Shown: positions 11,517-21,985 of the stretch, one piece after another
How positions within the stretch are numbered: position 1 is the first letter of the stretch
Layout: each line of letters opens with the position of its first letter
Program-made: the position numbers and the translations under genes
The notes under the pieces: generated by a model
Databases searched by the model: none
What the model was told of the DNA's origin: nothing
The model's input: only the letters and a program-made list of their open reading frames with translations
NCBI RefSeq assembly: GCF_036373705.1
Contig: NW_027102730.1
Location: 62,001-126,000, forward strand
Source of the DNA: Amia ocellicauda
Lineage: Eukaryota > Chordata > Actinopteri > Amiiformes > Amiidae
Reading direction: 5' to 3'
DNA length: 64,000 bases

Positions 11517-11731
11517 TTTACGTCTCCTGGGTAACTTTATCGTAGCTCTTAATACTCTCTATCTGTCTGGAGGAGATATAATTGAAGTATTGTACACGTA
11601 CCCAGCTACTGTCAACATCCTTTGCTGCACTGATATTTTTCCATCCATTTTTCTTTTTTTTTTTTTTTTCTGCTGGAAGTTCCGTCAATACCCGCCAACC
11701 TTTAAGAGACATAATGCAGCCAGGCCTCTCG

Positions 11732-11850
11732 GCTTGCGGACACACCGTCCTGAATGCGCCCGATCTCGTCAGATATCGGAAGCTAAACGGGGCAGGGCCT
11801 GGTCAGTACTTGGATGGGAGACCTCCTAGAAATACCAGGTGCTGCAAGCC
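11732..11850 (+). rRNA. 5S rRNA copy 35
   Basis: Box C is normal. GCGGACACC and GATATCGG are private changes relative to its 3365-bp partner at 8367. Confidence 0.85.
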
Positions 11851-12071
11851 TTTTACGTCTCCTGGGTAACTTCATCGTAGCTCTTAATACTCTCTATCTG
11901 TCCAGAGGAGATATAATTTAAGTATTGTACACGTACCCAGCTACTGTCAACACCCTTTGCTGCACTGATATTTTTCCATCCATTTTTTTTTTTTTATTTA
12001 TTTTTTTTTTTGCTTGAAGTTCTGTCAATACCCGCCAACCTTTAAGAGACATCATGCAGCCAGGCATCTCG

Positions 12072-12190
12072 GCTTGCGGCCACACCATCCTGAACGTGCC
12101 CGATCTCGTCAGATCTCGGAAGCTAAACGGGGCAGGACCTGGTCAGTACATGAATGTGAGACCTCCTGGAAATACCTGGTGCTGCAAGCT
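12072..12190 (+). rRNA. 5S rRNA copy 36, altered box C
   Basis: It has GAACGTGCCC with ACATGAATGTGAG, matching the copy at 8707. Confidence 0.75.
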
Positions 12191-12405
12191 TTTACGTCTC
12201 CTGGGTAACTTTATCGTAGCTCTTAATACTCTCTATCTGTCTGGAGGAGATATAATTGAAGTATTGTACACGTACCCAGCTACTGTCAACATCCTTTGCT
12301 GCACTGATATTTTTCCATGCATTTTTCTTTTTTTTTTTTTTTTCTGCTGGAAGTTCCGTCAATACCCGCCAACCTTTAAGAGACATAATGCAGCCAGGCC
12401 TCTTG

Positions 12406-12524
12406 GCTTGCGGCCACACCGTCCTGAATGCGCCCGATCTCGTCAGATCTCGGAAGCTAAACGGGGCAGGGCCTGGTCAGTACTTGGATGGGAGACCTCC
12501 TAGATATACCAGGTGCTGCCAGCT
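12406..12524 (+). rRNA. 5S rRNA copy 37
   Basis: Box C is normal. It has TAGATATACC and ends GCTGCCAGC. Confidence 0.84.
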
Positions 12525-12734
12525 TTTTACGTCTCCTGGGTAACTTCATCGTAGCTCTTAATACTCTCTTTCTGTCTGGAGAAGATATAATTGAAGAATT
12601 GTACACGTACCCGGCTACTTTCAACACCCTTTGCTGCACTGGTATTTTTCCCTCTATTTTTCTTTTTTTTTTTTGCTGGCAGTTCCGTCAATACCCGCCA
12701 ACCTTTAAGAGACATCATGCAGCCAGGCATCTTG

Positions 12735-12853
12735 GCTTGCGGCCACACCATCCTCAACGCTCCCGATCTCGTCAGATCTCGGAAGCTAAACGGGGCAGGG
12801 CCTGGTCAGTACTTGGATGGGAGACCTCCTAGAAATACCAGGTGCTGCAAGCT
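12735..12853 (+). rRNA. 5S rRNA copy 38
   Basis: Box C is normal. CCTCAACGCTCCC has two changes in the 5' domain. Confidence 0.84.
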
Positions 12854-13069
12854 TTTTACGTCTCCTGGGTAACTTTATCGTAGCTCTTAATACTCTCTAT
12901 CTGTCTGGAGGAGATATAATTGAAGTATTGTACACGTACCCGGCTACTGTCAACACCCTTTGCTGCACTGATATTTTTCCATCCATTTTTCTTTTTTTTT
13001 TTTTTTTTTGCTGGAAGTTCCGTCAATACCCGCCAACCTTTAAGAGACATAATGCAGCCAGGCCTCTCG

Positions 13070-13188
13070 GCTTGCGGCCACACCGTCCTGAATGCGCCCG
13101 ATCTCGTCAGATCTCGGAAGCTAAACGGGGCAGGGCCTGGTCAGTACATGAATGTGAGACCTCCTGGAAATACCTCGTGCTGCAAGCT
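13070..13188 (+). rRNA. 5S rRNA copy 39, altered box C
   Basis: A GAATGCGCC 5' half is joined to an ACATGAATGTGAG 3' half with ACCTCGTGC. It looks like a recombinant of the two main subtypes. Confidence 0.77.
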
Positions 13189-13397
13189 TTTACGTCTCCT
13201 GGGTAACTTTATCGTAGCTCTTAATACTCTCTATCTGTCTGGAGGAGATTTAATTGAAGTATTGTACACGTACCCAGCTACTGTCAACACCCTTTGCTGC
13301 ACTGATATTTTTCCATCCATTTTTTTTTTTTTTTTTTGCTGGAAGTTCCGTCAATACCCGCCAACCTTTAAGAGACATCATGCAGCCAGGACTTTCG

Positions 13398-13516
13398 GCT
13401 TGCGGCCACACCATCCTGAACTCGCCCGATCTCGTCAGATCTTGGAAGCTAAACGGGGCAGGACCTGGTCAGTACATGAATGTGAGACCTCCTGGAAATA
13501 CCTGGTGCTGCAAGCT
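13398..13516 (+). rRNA. 5S rRNA copy 40, altered box C
   Basis: It carries GAACTCGCC, GATCTTGG and ACATGAATGTGAG. Confidence 0.74.
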
Positions 13517-13730
13517 TTCACGTCTCCTGGGTAACTTTATCGTAGCTCTTAATACTCTCTATCTGTCTGGAGGAGATATAATTGAAGTATTGTACACGTA
13601 CCCAGCTACTGTCAACACCCTTTGCTGCACTGATATTTTTCCATCCATTTTTCTTTTTTTTTTTTTTTTTGCTGGAAGTTCCGTCAATACCCGCCAGCCT
13701 TTAAGAGACATCATGCAGCCAGACATCTCG

Positions 13731-13849
13731 GCTTGCGGCCACACCGTCCTGAACGCGCCCGATCTCGTCAGATCTCGGAAGCTAAACGGGGCAGGACCTG
13801 GTCAGTACTTGAATGTGAGACCTCCTGGAAATACCTGGTGCTGCAAGCT
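13731..13849 (+). rRNA. 5S rRNA copy 41, altered box C
   Basis: Box C reads CTTGAATGTGAG; the 5' half is consensus. Confidence 0.78.
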
Positions 13850-14064
13850 TTTACGTCTCCTGGGTAACTTTATCGTAGCTCTTAATACTCTCTATCTGTC
13901 TGGAGGAGATATAATTGAAGAATTGTACACGTACCCAGCTACTGTCAACACCATTTGCTGCACTGATATTTTTCCCTCCATTTTTCTTTTTTCTTTTGTT
14001 TTTTGCTGGAAGTTCCATCAATACCCTCCAGCCTTTAAGACACATCATGCAGCCAGGCCTCTTG

Positions 14065-14183
14065 GCTTGAGGCCACACCGTCCTGAAGACGCATGATATC
14101 GTCAGATCTCGGAAGCTAAACGGGGCAGGACCTGGTCAGTAATTGGATGGGTGACCTCCTGGAAATACCAGGTGCTGAAAGCT
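14065..14183 (+). rRNA. 5S rRNA copy 42, divergent
   Basis: It starts GCTTGAGG, has GAAGACGCATGATATCG and CAGTAATTGGATGGGTG, and ends GCTGAAAGC. Confidence 0.72.
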
Positions 14184-14404
14184 TTTTACATCTCCTGGGT
14201 AACTTCAGAGTAGCTCTTAATACTCTCATTCAGTCTGGAGGAGATATAATTGAAGAATTGTACATGTACCCGGCTACTTTCAACACCCTGTCCTGCACTG
14301 ATATTTTTCCCTCCATTTTTCTATTTATTTATTTTTTATTTTTTGCTGGAAGTTCCGTCAATACCCGCTAGCCTTTAAGAGACATCATGCAGCCCGGCCT
14401 CTTG

Positions 14405-14523
14405 GCTTGCGGCCACACCGTCCTGAACACGCCCGATCTCGTCAGATCTCGGAAGCCAAACGGGGCAGGGCCTGGTCAGTACTTGGATGGGAGACCTCCT
14501 GGAAATACCAGGTGCTGCATGCT
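14405..14523 (+). rRNA. 5S rRNA copy 43
   Basis: Box C is normal. It has GAACACGCC (as in the usual 5S), GAAGCCAAACGG and end GCTGCATGC. Confidence 0.83.
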
Positions 14524-14739
14524 TTTTACGTCTCCTGGGAAACTTCATCGTAGCTCTTAATACTCTCTATCTGTCTGGAGGAGATATAATTGAAGTATTG
14601 TACACGTACCCGGCTACTTTCAACAGCCTTTGCTGCACTGATATTTTTCCCTCCATTTTTCTTTTTTCTTTTTTTTTTTGCTGGAAGTTCCGTCAATACC
14701 CGCCAGCCTTAAAAAGACATCATGCAGCCGGGCCTCTCG

Positions 14740-14858
14740 GCTTTTGGCCACACCGTCCTGAATGCGCATGATATCGTCAGATCTCGGAAGCTAAACGGGG
14801 CAGGACCTGGTCAGTACTTGAATGTGAGACCTCCTGGAAATACCAGGTGCTGCAAGCT
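14740..14858 (+). rRNA. 5S rRNA copy 44, divergent
   Basis: It starts GCTTTTGG, with GCATGATATCG and box C CTTGAATGTGAG, related to the copy at 7356. Confidence 0.74.
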
Positions 14859-15077
14859 TTTACGTCTCCTGGGTAACTTTATCGTAGCTCTTAATACTCT
14901 CTTTCAGTCTGCAGGAGATATAATTGAAGAATTGTACACGTACCCGGCTACTTTCAACACCCTTTCCTGCACTGATATTTTTCCCTCCATTTTTCTATTT
15001 TTTTTTTATTTTTTTTTGCTGGAAGTTCCGTCAATACCCGCCAACCTTTAAGAGACATCATGCAGCCAGGCCTTTCG

Positions 15078-15196
15078 GCTTGCGGCCACACCATCCTGAA
15101 CTCGCCCGATCTCGTCAGATCTTGGAAGCTAAACGGGGAAGGACCTGGTCGGTACATGAATGTGAGACCTCCTGGAAATACCTGGTGCTGCAAGCT
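15078..15196 (+). rRNA. 5S rRNA copy 45, altered box C
   Basis: It carries GAACTCGCC, GATCTTGG, GGGGAAGG and CGGTACATGAATGTGAG. Confidence 0.73.
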
Positions 15197-15411
15197 TTTA
15201 CGTCTCCTGGGTAACTTTATCGTAGCTCTTAATACTCTCTATCTGTCTGGAGGAGATATATTTGAAGTATTGTACACGTACCCAGCTACTGTCAACACCC
15301 TTTGCTGCACTGATATTTTTCCATCCATTTTTCTTTTTTTTTTTTTTTTTTGCTGGAAGTTCCGTCAATACCCGCCAACCTTTAAGAGACATCATGCAGC
15401 CAGGCCTCTTG

Positions 15412-15530
15412 GCTTGCGGCCACACCGTCCTGATTGCGCCCGATCTCGTCAGATCTCGGAAGCTAAACGGGGCAGGGCCTGGTCAGTACTTGGATGGGAG
15501 ACCTCCTAGAAATACCAGGTGCTGCAAGCC
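15412..15530 (+). rRNA. 5S rRNA copy 46
   Basis: Box C is normal, with a private GATTGCGCC. Confidence 0.85.
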
Positions 15531-15746
15531 TTTTACGTCTCCTGGGTAACTTCATCGTAGCTCTTAATACTCTCTTTCTGTCTCCAGGAGATATAATTGA
15601 AGAATTGTACACGTACTAGGCTACTTTCAACACCCTTTGCTGCACTGATATTTTTCCCTCCATTTTTCTTTTTATTTTATTTTTTTGCTGGAAGTTCCGT
15701 CAATATCCGCCAGCCTTTAAGAGACATCATGCAGCCAGGCCTCTTG

Positions 15747-15865
15747 GCTTGTAGTCACACCGTCCTGAACGCGCCCGATCATATCAGATTTCGGAAGCTA
15801 AACGGGGCAGGGCCTGGTCAGTACTTGGATGTGTGACCTCCTGGAAATACCAGGTGCTGCAAGCT
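15747..15865 (+). rRNA. 5S rRNA copy 47, divergent
   Basis: Subtype GCTTGTAGTC / GATCATATC / GGATGTGTG. It starts a three-unit block repeated 1008 bp downstream. Confidence 0.75.
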
Positions 15866-16075
15866 TTTTACTTCTCCTGGGTAACTTCATCGTAGCTCTT
15901 AATACTCTCTTTCTTTCTCCAGGAGATATAATTGAAGAATTGTACACGTACCCGGCTACTTTCAACACCCTGTGCTGCACTGGTATATTTCCCTCTATTT
16001 TTCTTTTTTTTTTTTGCTGGCAGTTCCGTCAATACCCGCCAGCCTTTAAGAGACATCATGCAGCCAGGCATCTCG

Positions 16076-16194
16076 GCTTGCGGCCACACCATCCTGAACG
16101 CGCCTGATCTCGTCAGATCTCGGAAGCTAAACGGGGCAGGACCTGGTCAGTACATGAATGTGAGACCTCCTGGAAATACCTGGTGCTGCAAGCT
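16076..16194 (+). rRNA. 5S rRNA copy 48, altered box C
   Basis: Box C reads ACATGAATGTGAG, with GCGCCTGATC. Confidence 0.76.
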
Positions 16195-16419
16195 TTTACG
16201 TCTCCTGGGTAACTTTATCGTAGCTCTTAATACTCTCTATCTGTCTGGAGGAGATATAATTGAAGTATTGTACACGTACCCGGCTACTTTCAAAACCCAT
16301 TACTGGACTGATATTTTTCCCTCCATTTTTCTTTTTCTTTTTTTTTTTTTTTTTTTTTTGCTGGAAGTTCCGTCAATACCCGCCAGCCATTAAGAGACAT
16401 CATGTAGCCAGGCTTCTCG

Positions 16420-16538
16420 GCTTGCGGCCACACCGTCCTGAATGCGCCCGATCTCGTCAGATCTCGGAAGCTAAACGGGGCAGGGCCTGGTCAGTACTTG
16501 GATGGGAGACCTCCTAGAAATACCAGGTGCTGCAAGCT
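16420..16538 (+). rRNA. 5S rRNA copy 49
   Basis: Box C is normal. The flank has CATTAAGAG and CATGTAGCC, shared with the copy at 17428. Confidence 0.86.
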
Positions 16539-16754
16539 TTTTACGTCTCCTGGGTAACTTCATCGTAGCTCTTAATACTCTCTTTCTGTCTGGAGGAGAT
16601 ATAATTGAAGAATTGTACACGTACTAGGCTACTTTCAACAGCCTTTGCTGCACTGATATTTTTCCCTCCATTTTTCTTTTTATTTTATTTTTTTGCTGGA
16701 AGTTCCGTCAATATCCGCCAGCCTTTAAGAGACATCATGCAGCCAGGCCTCTTG

Positions 16755-16873
16755 GCTTGTAGTCACACCGTCCTGAACGCGCCCGATCATATCAGATTTC
16801 GGAAGCTAAACGGGGCAGGGCCTGGTCAGTACTTGGATGTGTGACCTCCTGGAAATACCAGGTGCTGCAAGCT
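16755..16873 (+). rRNA. 5S rRNA copy 50, divergent
   Basis: Subtype GCTTGTAGTC / GATCATATC / GGATGTGTG, the 1008-bp partner of the copy at 15747. Confidence 0.75.
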
Positions 16874-17083
16874 TTTTACGTCTCCTGGGTAACTTCATCG
16901 TAGCTCTTAATACTCTCTTTCTTTCTCCAGGAGATATAATTGAAGAATTGTACACGTACCCGGCTACTTTCAACACCCTGTGCTGCACTGGTATATTTCC
17001 CTCTATTTTTCTTTTTTTTTTTTGCTGGCAGTTCCGTCAATACCCGCCAGCCTTTAAGAGACATCATGCAGCCAGGCATCTCG

Positions 17084-17202
17084 GCTTGCGGCCACACCAT
17101 CCTGAACGCGCCCGATCTCGTCAGATCTCGGAAGCTAAACGGGGCAGGACCTGGTCAGTACATGAATGTGAGACCTCCTGGAAATACCTGGTGCTGCAAG
17201 CT
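17084..17202 (+). rRNA. 5S rRNA copy 51, altered box C
   Basis: Box C reads ACATGAATGTGAG. The post-gene flank has TTACTTCTCC. Confidence 0.76.
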
Positions 17203-17427
17203 TTTACTTCTCCTGGGTAACTTTATCGTAGCTCTTAATACTCTCTATCTGTCTGGAGGAGATATAATTGAAGTATTGTACACGTACCCGGCTACTTTCA
17301 AAACCCATTACTGCACTGATATTTTTCCCTCCATTTTTCTTTTTCTTTTTTTTTTTTTTTTTTTTTTGCTGGAAGTTCCGTCAATACCCGCCAGCCATTA
17401 AGAGACATCATGTAGCCAGGCCTCTCG

Positions 17428-17545
17428 GCTTGCGGCCACACCGTCCTGAATGCGCCCGATCTCGTCAGATCTCGGAAGCTAAACGGGGCAGGGCCTGGTC
17501 AGTACTTGGATGGGAGACCTCGAGAAATACCAGGTGCTGCAAGCC
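17428..17545 (+). rRNA. 5S rRNA copy 52, one base short
   Basis: The core of box C is normal, but ACCTCGAGAAATACC just after it is one base shorter than the other copies. Confidence 0.82.
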
Positions 17546-17761
17546 TTTTACGTCTCCTGGGTAACTTCAACGTAGCTCTTAATACTCTCTTTCTGTCTGG
17601 AGGAGATATAATTGAAGAATTGTACACGTACTAGGCTACTTTCAACACCCTTTGCTGCACTGATATTTTTCCCTCCATTTTTCTTTTTATTTTATTTTTT
17701 TGCTGGAAGTTCCATCAATATCCGCCAGCCTTTAAGAGACATCATGCAGCCAGGCCTCTTG

Positions 17762-17880
17762 GCTTGTAGTCACACCGTCCAGAACGCGCCCGATCATATC
17801 AGATTTCGGAAGCTAAACGGGGCAGGGCCTGCTCAGTACTTGGATGGGAGACCTCCTGGAAATACCAGGTGCTGCAAGCT
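17762..17880 (+). rRNA. 5S rRNA copy 53, mosaic
   Basis: The 5' half is of the GCTTGTAGTC / GATCATATC subtype and the 3' half has normal CTTGGATGGGAG, so it looks like a recombinant. Confidence 0.8.
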
Positions 17881-18090
17881 TTTTACGTCTCCTGGGTAAC
17901 TTCATCGTAGCTCTTAATTCTCTCTTTCTGTCTCCAGGAGATATAATTGAAGAATTGTACACGTACCCGGCTACTTTCAACACCCTTTGCTGCACTGGTA
18001 TATTTCCCTCTATTTTTCTTTTTTTTTTTTGCTGGCAGTTCCGTCAATACCCGCCAGCCTTTAAGAGACATCATGCAGCCAGGCATCTCA

Positions 18091-18209
18091 GCTTGCGGCC
18101 ACACCATCCTGAACGCGCCCGATCTCGTCAGATCTCGGAAGCTAAACGGGGCAGGACCTGGTCAGTACATGAATGTGAGACCTCCTGGAAATACCTCGTG
18201 CTGCAAGCT
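18091..18209 (+). rRNA. 5S rRNA copy 54, altered box C
   Basis: Box C reads ACATGAATGTGAG, with ACCTCGTGC. Confidence 0.76.
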
Positions 18210-18424
18210 TTTACGTCTCCTGGGTAACTTTATCTTAGCTCTTAATACACTCTTTCTGTCTGGAGGAGATATAATTGAAGTATTGTACACGTACTCGGCT
18301 ACTTTTAACACCCTTTGCTGCACTGATATTTTTCCCTCCATTTTTCTTTTTCTTTTTTCTTTTTTCTGGAAGTTCCGTCAATATCCGCCAGCCTTTAAGA
18401 GACATCATGCAGCAAGGCCTCTTG

Positions 18425-18543
18425 GCTTGCGGCCACACCGTCCTGAACGCGCCCCATCTCGTCAGCTCTCGGAAGCTAAACTGGGCAGGGCCTGGTCATT
18501 ACTTGAATGTGAGACCTTCTGGATATTCCAGGCGCTGCAAGCT
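18425..18543 (+). rRNA. 5S rRNA copy 55, strongly divergent
   Basis: It has GCCCCATCTCG, CAGCTCTCGG, AACTGGGC, CATTACTTGAATGTGAG and GGATATTCC; probably a pseudogene. Confidence 0.7.
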
Positions 18544-18765
18544 TTTTTCGTCACCTGGGGAACTTCGTCGTAGCTTTTAATACTCTCTTTCTGTCTGGAG
18601 GAGATTTAATTGAAGAATTGTACACGTACCCGGCTACTGTCAACACCCTTTGCTGCACTGATTTTTTTCCCTCCGTTTTTCTTTTTTTTTTTTTTTTTTT
18701 TATTTGCTGGAAGTTCCGTCAATACCCGCCAGCCTTTAAGAGACATCATGCAGCCAGGCCTCTCG

Positions 18766-18884
18766 GCTTGCGGCCACACCGTCCTGAACGCGCCCGATCT
18801 TGTCAGATCTCGGAAGCTGAACGGGGCAGGGCCTGGTCAGTACTTGGATGGGTGACCTCCTGGATATACCAGGTGCTGCAAGCT
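18766..18884 (+). rRNA. 5S rRNA copy 56
   Basis: Box A is GCTGAACGGGG and box C GGATGGGTG; the terminal helix pairs. Confidence 0.82.
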
Positions 18885-19104
18885 TTTATCGTCACTTGGG
18901 TAACTTCATCGTAGCTCTTAATACTCTCTTTCTGTCTGGAGGAGATATAATTGAAGTATTGTACACGTACCCGGCTACTTTCAACACCCTTTCCTGCACT
19001 GATATTTTTCTCTCCATTTTTCTATTTTTTTTTTATTTTTTTTTCTTGGATGTTCCGTCAATACCCGCCAGCCTTTTAGAGACATCATGCAGCCAGGCCT
19101 CTTG

Positions 19105-19223
19105 GCTTTCGGCCACACCGTCATGAACGCGCCCGATCTCGTCAGATCTCGGAAGCTAAATGGGGCAGGGCCTGGTCAGTACTTCGATGGGTGACCTCCT
19201 GGAAATACCAGGTGCTGCAAGAT
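19105..19223 (+). rRNA. 5S rRNA copy 57, divergent
   Basis: It starts GCTTTCGG, with GTCATGAACG, CTAAATGGGG and CTTCGATGGGTG, and ends GCAAGA. Confidence 0.75.
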
Positions 19224-19439
19224 TTTTACGTCTCCTGGGAAACTTCATCGTAGCTCTTTATACTCTCTTTCTGTCTGGAGGAGATATAATTGAAGAATTG
19301 TACACGTACCCGGCTACTTTCAAAACCCTTTGCTGCACTGATTTGTTTCTCTCCATTTTTCTTTTTTCTTATTTTTTTTGCTGGAAGTTCCATCAATACC
19401 CGCCAGCCTTTAAGAGACATCATGCAGCCAGGCCTCTTT

Positions 19440-19558
19440 GTTTGCGGCCACACCGTCCTGAACGTGCCCGATTTCGTCAGATCTCGGAAGCTGAACGGGG
19501 CAGGGCCTGATCAGTACTTGGATGGGAGACCTCCTGGAAATACCAGGTGCTGCAAGCT
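19440..19558 (+). rRNA. 5S rRNA copy 58
   Basis: It starts GTTTGCGG. Box C is normal, with GATTTCGTC and CCTGATCAG. Confidence 0.81.
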
Positions 19559-19773
19559 TCTTACGTCTCCTGGGTAACTTCATCATAGCTCTTAATACTC
19601 TCTTTCTGTCTGGAGGAGATATAATTGAAGAATTGTACACGTACCCGGCTACTTTCAACTCCCTTTGCTGCACTGAAATTTTTCACTCCATTTTTCTTAT
19701 TTCTTTTTTTTTTGCTGGCAGTTCCGTCAATACCCGCCAGCCTTTAAGAGACATCATGCAGCCAGGCCTCTTG

Positions 19774-19892
19774 GTTTGCGGCCACACCGTCCTGAACGCG
19801 CCCAATCTCATCAGATCTCGGAAGCTAAACGGGGCAGTGTCTATTCTGTACTTGGATGGGAGACCTCCTGGAAATACCAGGTGCTGCAAGCT
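19774..19892 (+). rRNA. 5S rRNA copy 59, divergent
   Basis: Box C core is normal but the intermediate element is CAGTGTCTATTCTG, and GCCCAATCTCATC is altered. Confidence 0.75.
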
Positions 19893-20108
19893 TCTTACGT
19901 CTCCTGGGTAACTTCATCATAGCTCTTAATACTCTCTTTCTGTCTGGAGGAGATATAATTGAAGAATTGTACACGTACCCGGCTACTTTCAACTCCCTTT
20001 GCTGCACTGATATTTTTCCCTCCATTTTTCTTTTTTCTTCTTTATTTTGCTGGAAGTTCTGTCAATATCCTCCAGCCTTTAAGAGACATCATGCAGCCAG
20101 GCATCTCG

Positions 20109-20227
20109 GCTTGTGGCCACACCATCCTGAATGCGCACGATCTCGTCAGATCTCGGAAGCTAAACGGGGCAGGGCCTGGTCAGTACTTAGATGGGAGACC
20201 TCCTGGAGATACCAGGTGCTGCAAGCT
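20109..20227 (+). rRNA. 5S rRNA copy 60
   Basis: Box C is CTTAGATGGGAG, with GAATGCGCACG and GGAGATACC. Confidence 0.8.
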
Positions 20228-20442
20228 TTTTACATCACTTGGGTAACTTCATCGTAGCTCTTCATACTCGCTTTCTGTCTGGAGGAGATATAATTGAAGT
20301 ATTGTACACGTACCCAGCTACATTTAACACCCTTTGCTGCACTGATATTTTTCCCTCCATTTTTCTTATTTCTTTTTTTTTTGCTGGAACTTCCGTCAAT
20401 ACCCGCCAGCCTTTAAGAGACTTCATACATCCAGGCCTCTTG

Positions 20443-20561
20443 GCTTGCGGCCACACCGTCCTGAACGCGCCCGATCTCGTCAGATCTCGGAAGCTGAACG
20501 GGGCAGGGCCTGGTCAGTATTTGGATGGGTGACCTCCTGGAAATACCAGGTGCTGCAAGCT
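20443..20561 (+). rRNA. 5S rRNA copy 61
   Basis: Box A is GCTGAACGGGG and box C TTTGGATGGGTG. Confidence 0.81.
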
Positions 20562-20781
20562 TTTTTCGTCACTTGGGTAACTTCATCGTAGCTCTTAATA
20601 CTCTCTTTCTGTCTGGAGGAGATATAATTGAAGTATTGTACACGTACCCGGCTACATTCAACACCCTTTCCTGCACTGATATGTTTCCCTCCATTTTTCT
20701 ATTTTTTTTTTTTTTAAATTTCTTGGATGTTCCGTCAATACCCGCCAGCCTTTTAGAGACATCATGCAGCCAGGCCTCTAG

Positions 20782-20900
20782 GTTTGCGGCCACACCGTCC
20801 TGAACGCGCCCGATCTCATCAGATCTCGGAAGCTAAACGGGGCAAGACCTGGTCAGTACTTGGATGGGAGACCTTCTGGAAATACCTGGTGCTGCAAGCT
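20782..20900 (+). rRNA. 5S rRNA copy 62
   Basis: It starts GTTTGCGG. Box C is normal but is followed by ACCTTCTGG, and GATCTCATC is altered. Confidence 0.8.
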
Positions 20901-21115
20901 TTTTAGTCTCCTGAGTAACTTCATTGTAGCTCTTAATACTCTCTTTCTGTCAGGAGAAGATACAATTGAAGAAATGTACACGTACCCGGCAACTTTCAAC
21001 ACCCTTTGCTGCACTGATATTTTTCCCTCCATTTTTCATTTTTCTTTTTTTTTTTGCTGGAAGGTCCGTCAAAACCCGCCCGCCTTTAAGAGACATCATG
21101 CTGCCAGGCGTCTCG

Positions 21116-21234
21116 GCTTGCGGCCACGCCGTCCTGAACGCGACCGATCTCATCAGATCTCGGAAGCTATACAGGGCAGGGCCTGGTCAGTACTTGGATG
21201 GGTGACCTCCTGGAAATACCAGGTGCTGCAAGCT
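21116..21234 (+). rRNA. 5S rRNA copy 63, divergent
   Basis: It has GGCCACGCC, GCGACCGATCTCATC, GCTATACAGGGC and GGATGGGTG. Confidence 0.76.
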
Positions 21235-21444
21235 TTATACGTCTCCTGGGTAACATCATCGTAGATCTTTAATACTCTCTTTCTGTCTGGAGGAGATATA
21301 ATTGAAGAAATGTACACGTACCCGGCTACTTTCAACACCCTTTGCTGAACTGATATTTTTCCCTCCATTTTTCTTTTTTTATTTGCTGGAAGTTCCGTCA
21401 ACACCCGTCAGCCTTTAAGAGACATCATGCAGCCAGGCCTCTCG

Positions 21445-21563
21445 GCTTGCGGCTACACCGTCCTGGACGCACCCCGTCTCGTCAGATCTCGGAAGCTAAA
21501 CGGGGCATGGCCTGGTCAGTACTTGGATGGGAGATCTCCTAGAAATACCAGGTGCTGCAAGCT
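21445..21563 (+). rRNA. 5S rRNA copy 64, divergent
   Basis: It has GCGGCTACACC, CTGGACGCACCCCG and GCATGGCC; box C core is normal but GAGATCTCC follows. Confidence 0.75.
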
Positions 21564-21784
21564 TTTTACGTCTCCTGGGTAACTTCATCGTAGCTCTTAA
21601 TACTCTCTTTCTGTCTGGAGGAGATATAATTGAAGAATTGTACACGTTCCCGGCTACTTTCAACACCCTTTCCTGCACTGTTATTTTTCCCTCCATTTTT
21701 TTATTTTTTTATTTTTTATTTTTTGCTGGAAATTCCGTCAATACCCGCCAGCCTTTAAGAGACATCATGCAGCCAGGCATCTCG

Positions 21785-21903
21785 GCTTGCGGCCACACCG
21801 TCCTGAACGTGCCCGGTCTCGTCAGACCTTGGAAACTAAACGGGCCAGGGCCTGGTTAGTACTTGGATGGGTGACCTCCAGGAAATACCAGGTGATGCAA
21901 GCT
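21785..21903 (+). rRNA. 5S rRNA copy 65, last and divergent
   Basis: It has GCCCGGTCTCG, GACCTTGG, AACTAAACGGGCC, GGATGGGTG and GGTGATGC. It keeps GGTTAGTAC, as in the usual 5S. Confidence 0.73.
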
Positions 21904-21985
21904 TTTTACGTCTCCTGGGTATCTTCATCGTAGCTCTTAATACTCTTTATCTGTCTGGAGGAGATATAATTGAAGTATTGTACAC

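Larger units (their letters stand above)
1..21985 (+). repeat. Tandem 5S rDNA array, 66 units
   Basis: Head-to-tail units of 328-346 bp fill this stretch: a 119-nt 5S gene, a short T run (TTTT or TTTTT) just after it that fits a Pol III terminator, then a spacer with TCTCCTGGGTAACTT, a GATATAATTGAAG block, a tract of roughly 10-30 T, and TTTAAGAGACATCATGCAG about 31 nt before the next gene. Unit length varies mainly with the T tract and small spacer changes. The array enters from the left edge inside a gene and stops abruptly at 21985 within a spacer. Many frames appear open in the array, but they are by-products of the repeated sequence. Confidence 0.95.

Noticed and set aside
175-21859. Many long open frames across the 5S array
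   Set aside because: They repeat with the 5S unit, are split by T tracts read as poly-F or poly-K, and appear on both strands.
1-21985. 5S-derived SINE family as an explanation for the repeats
   Set aside because: Units are strictly head to tail without target duplications, tails or dispersed flanks.
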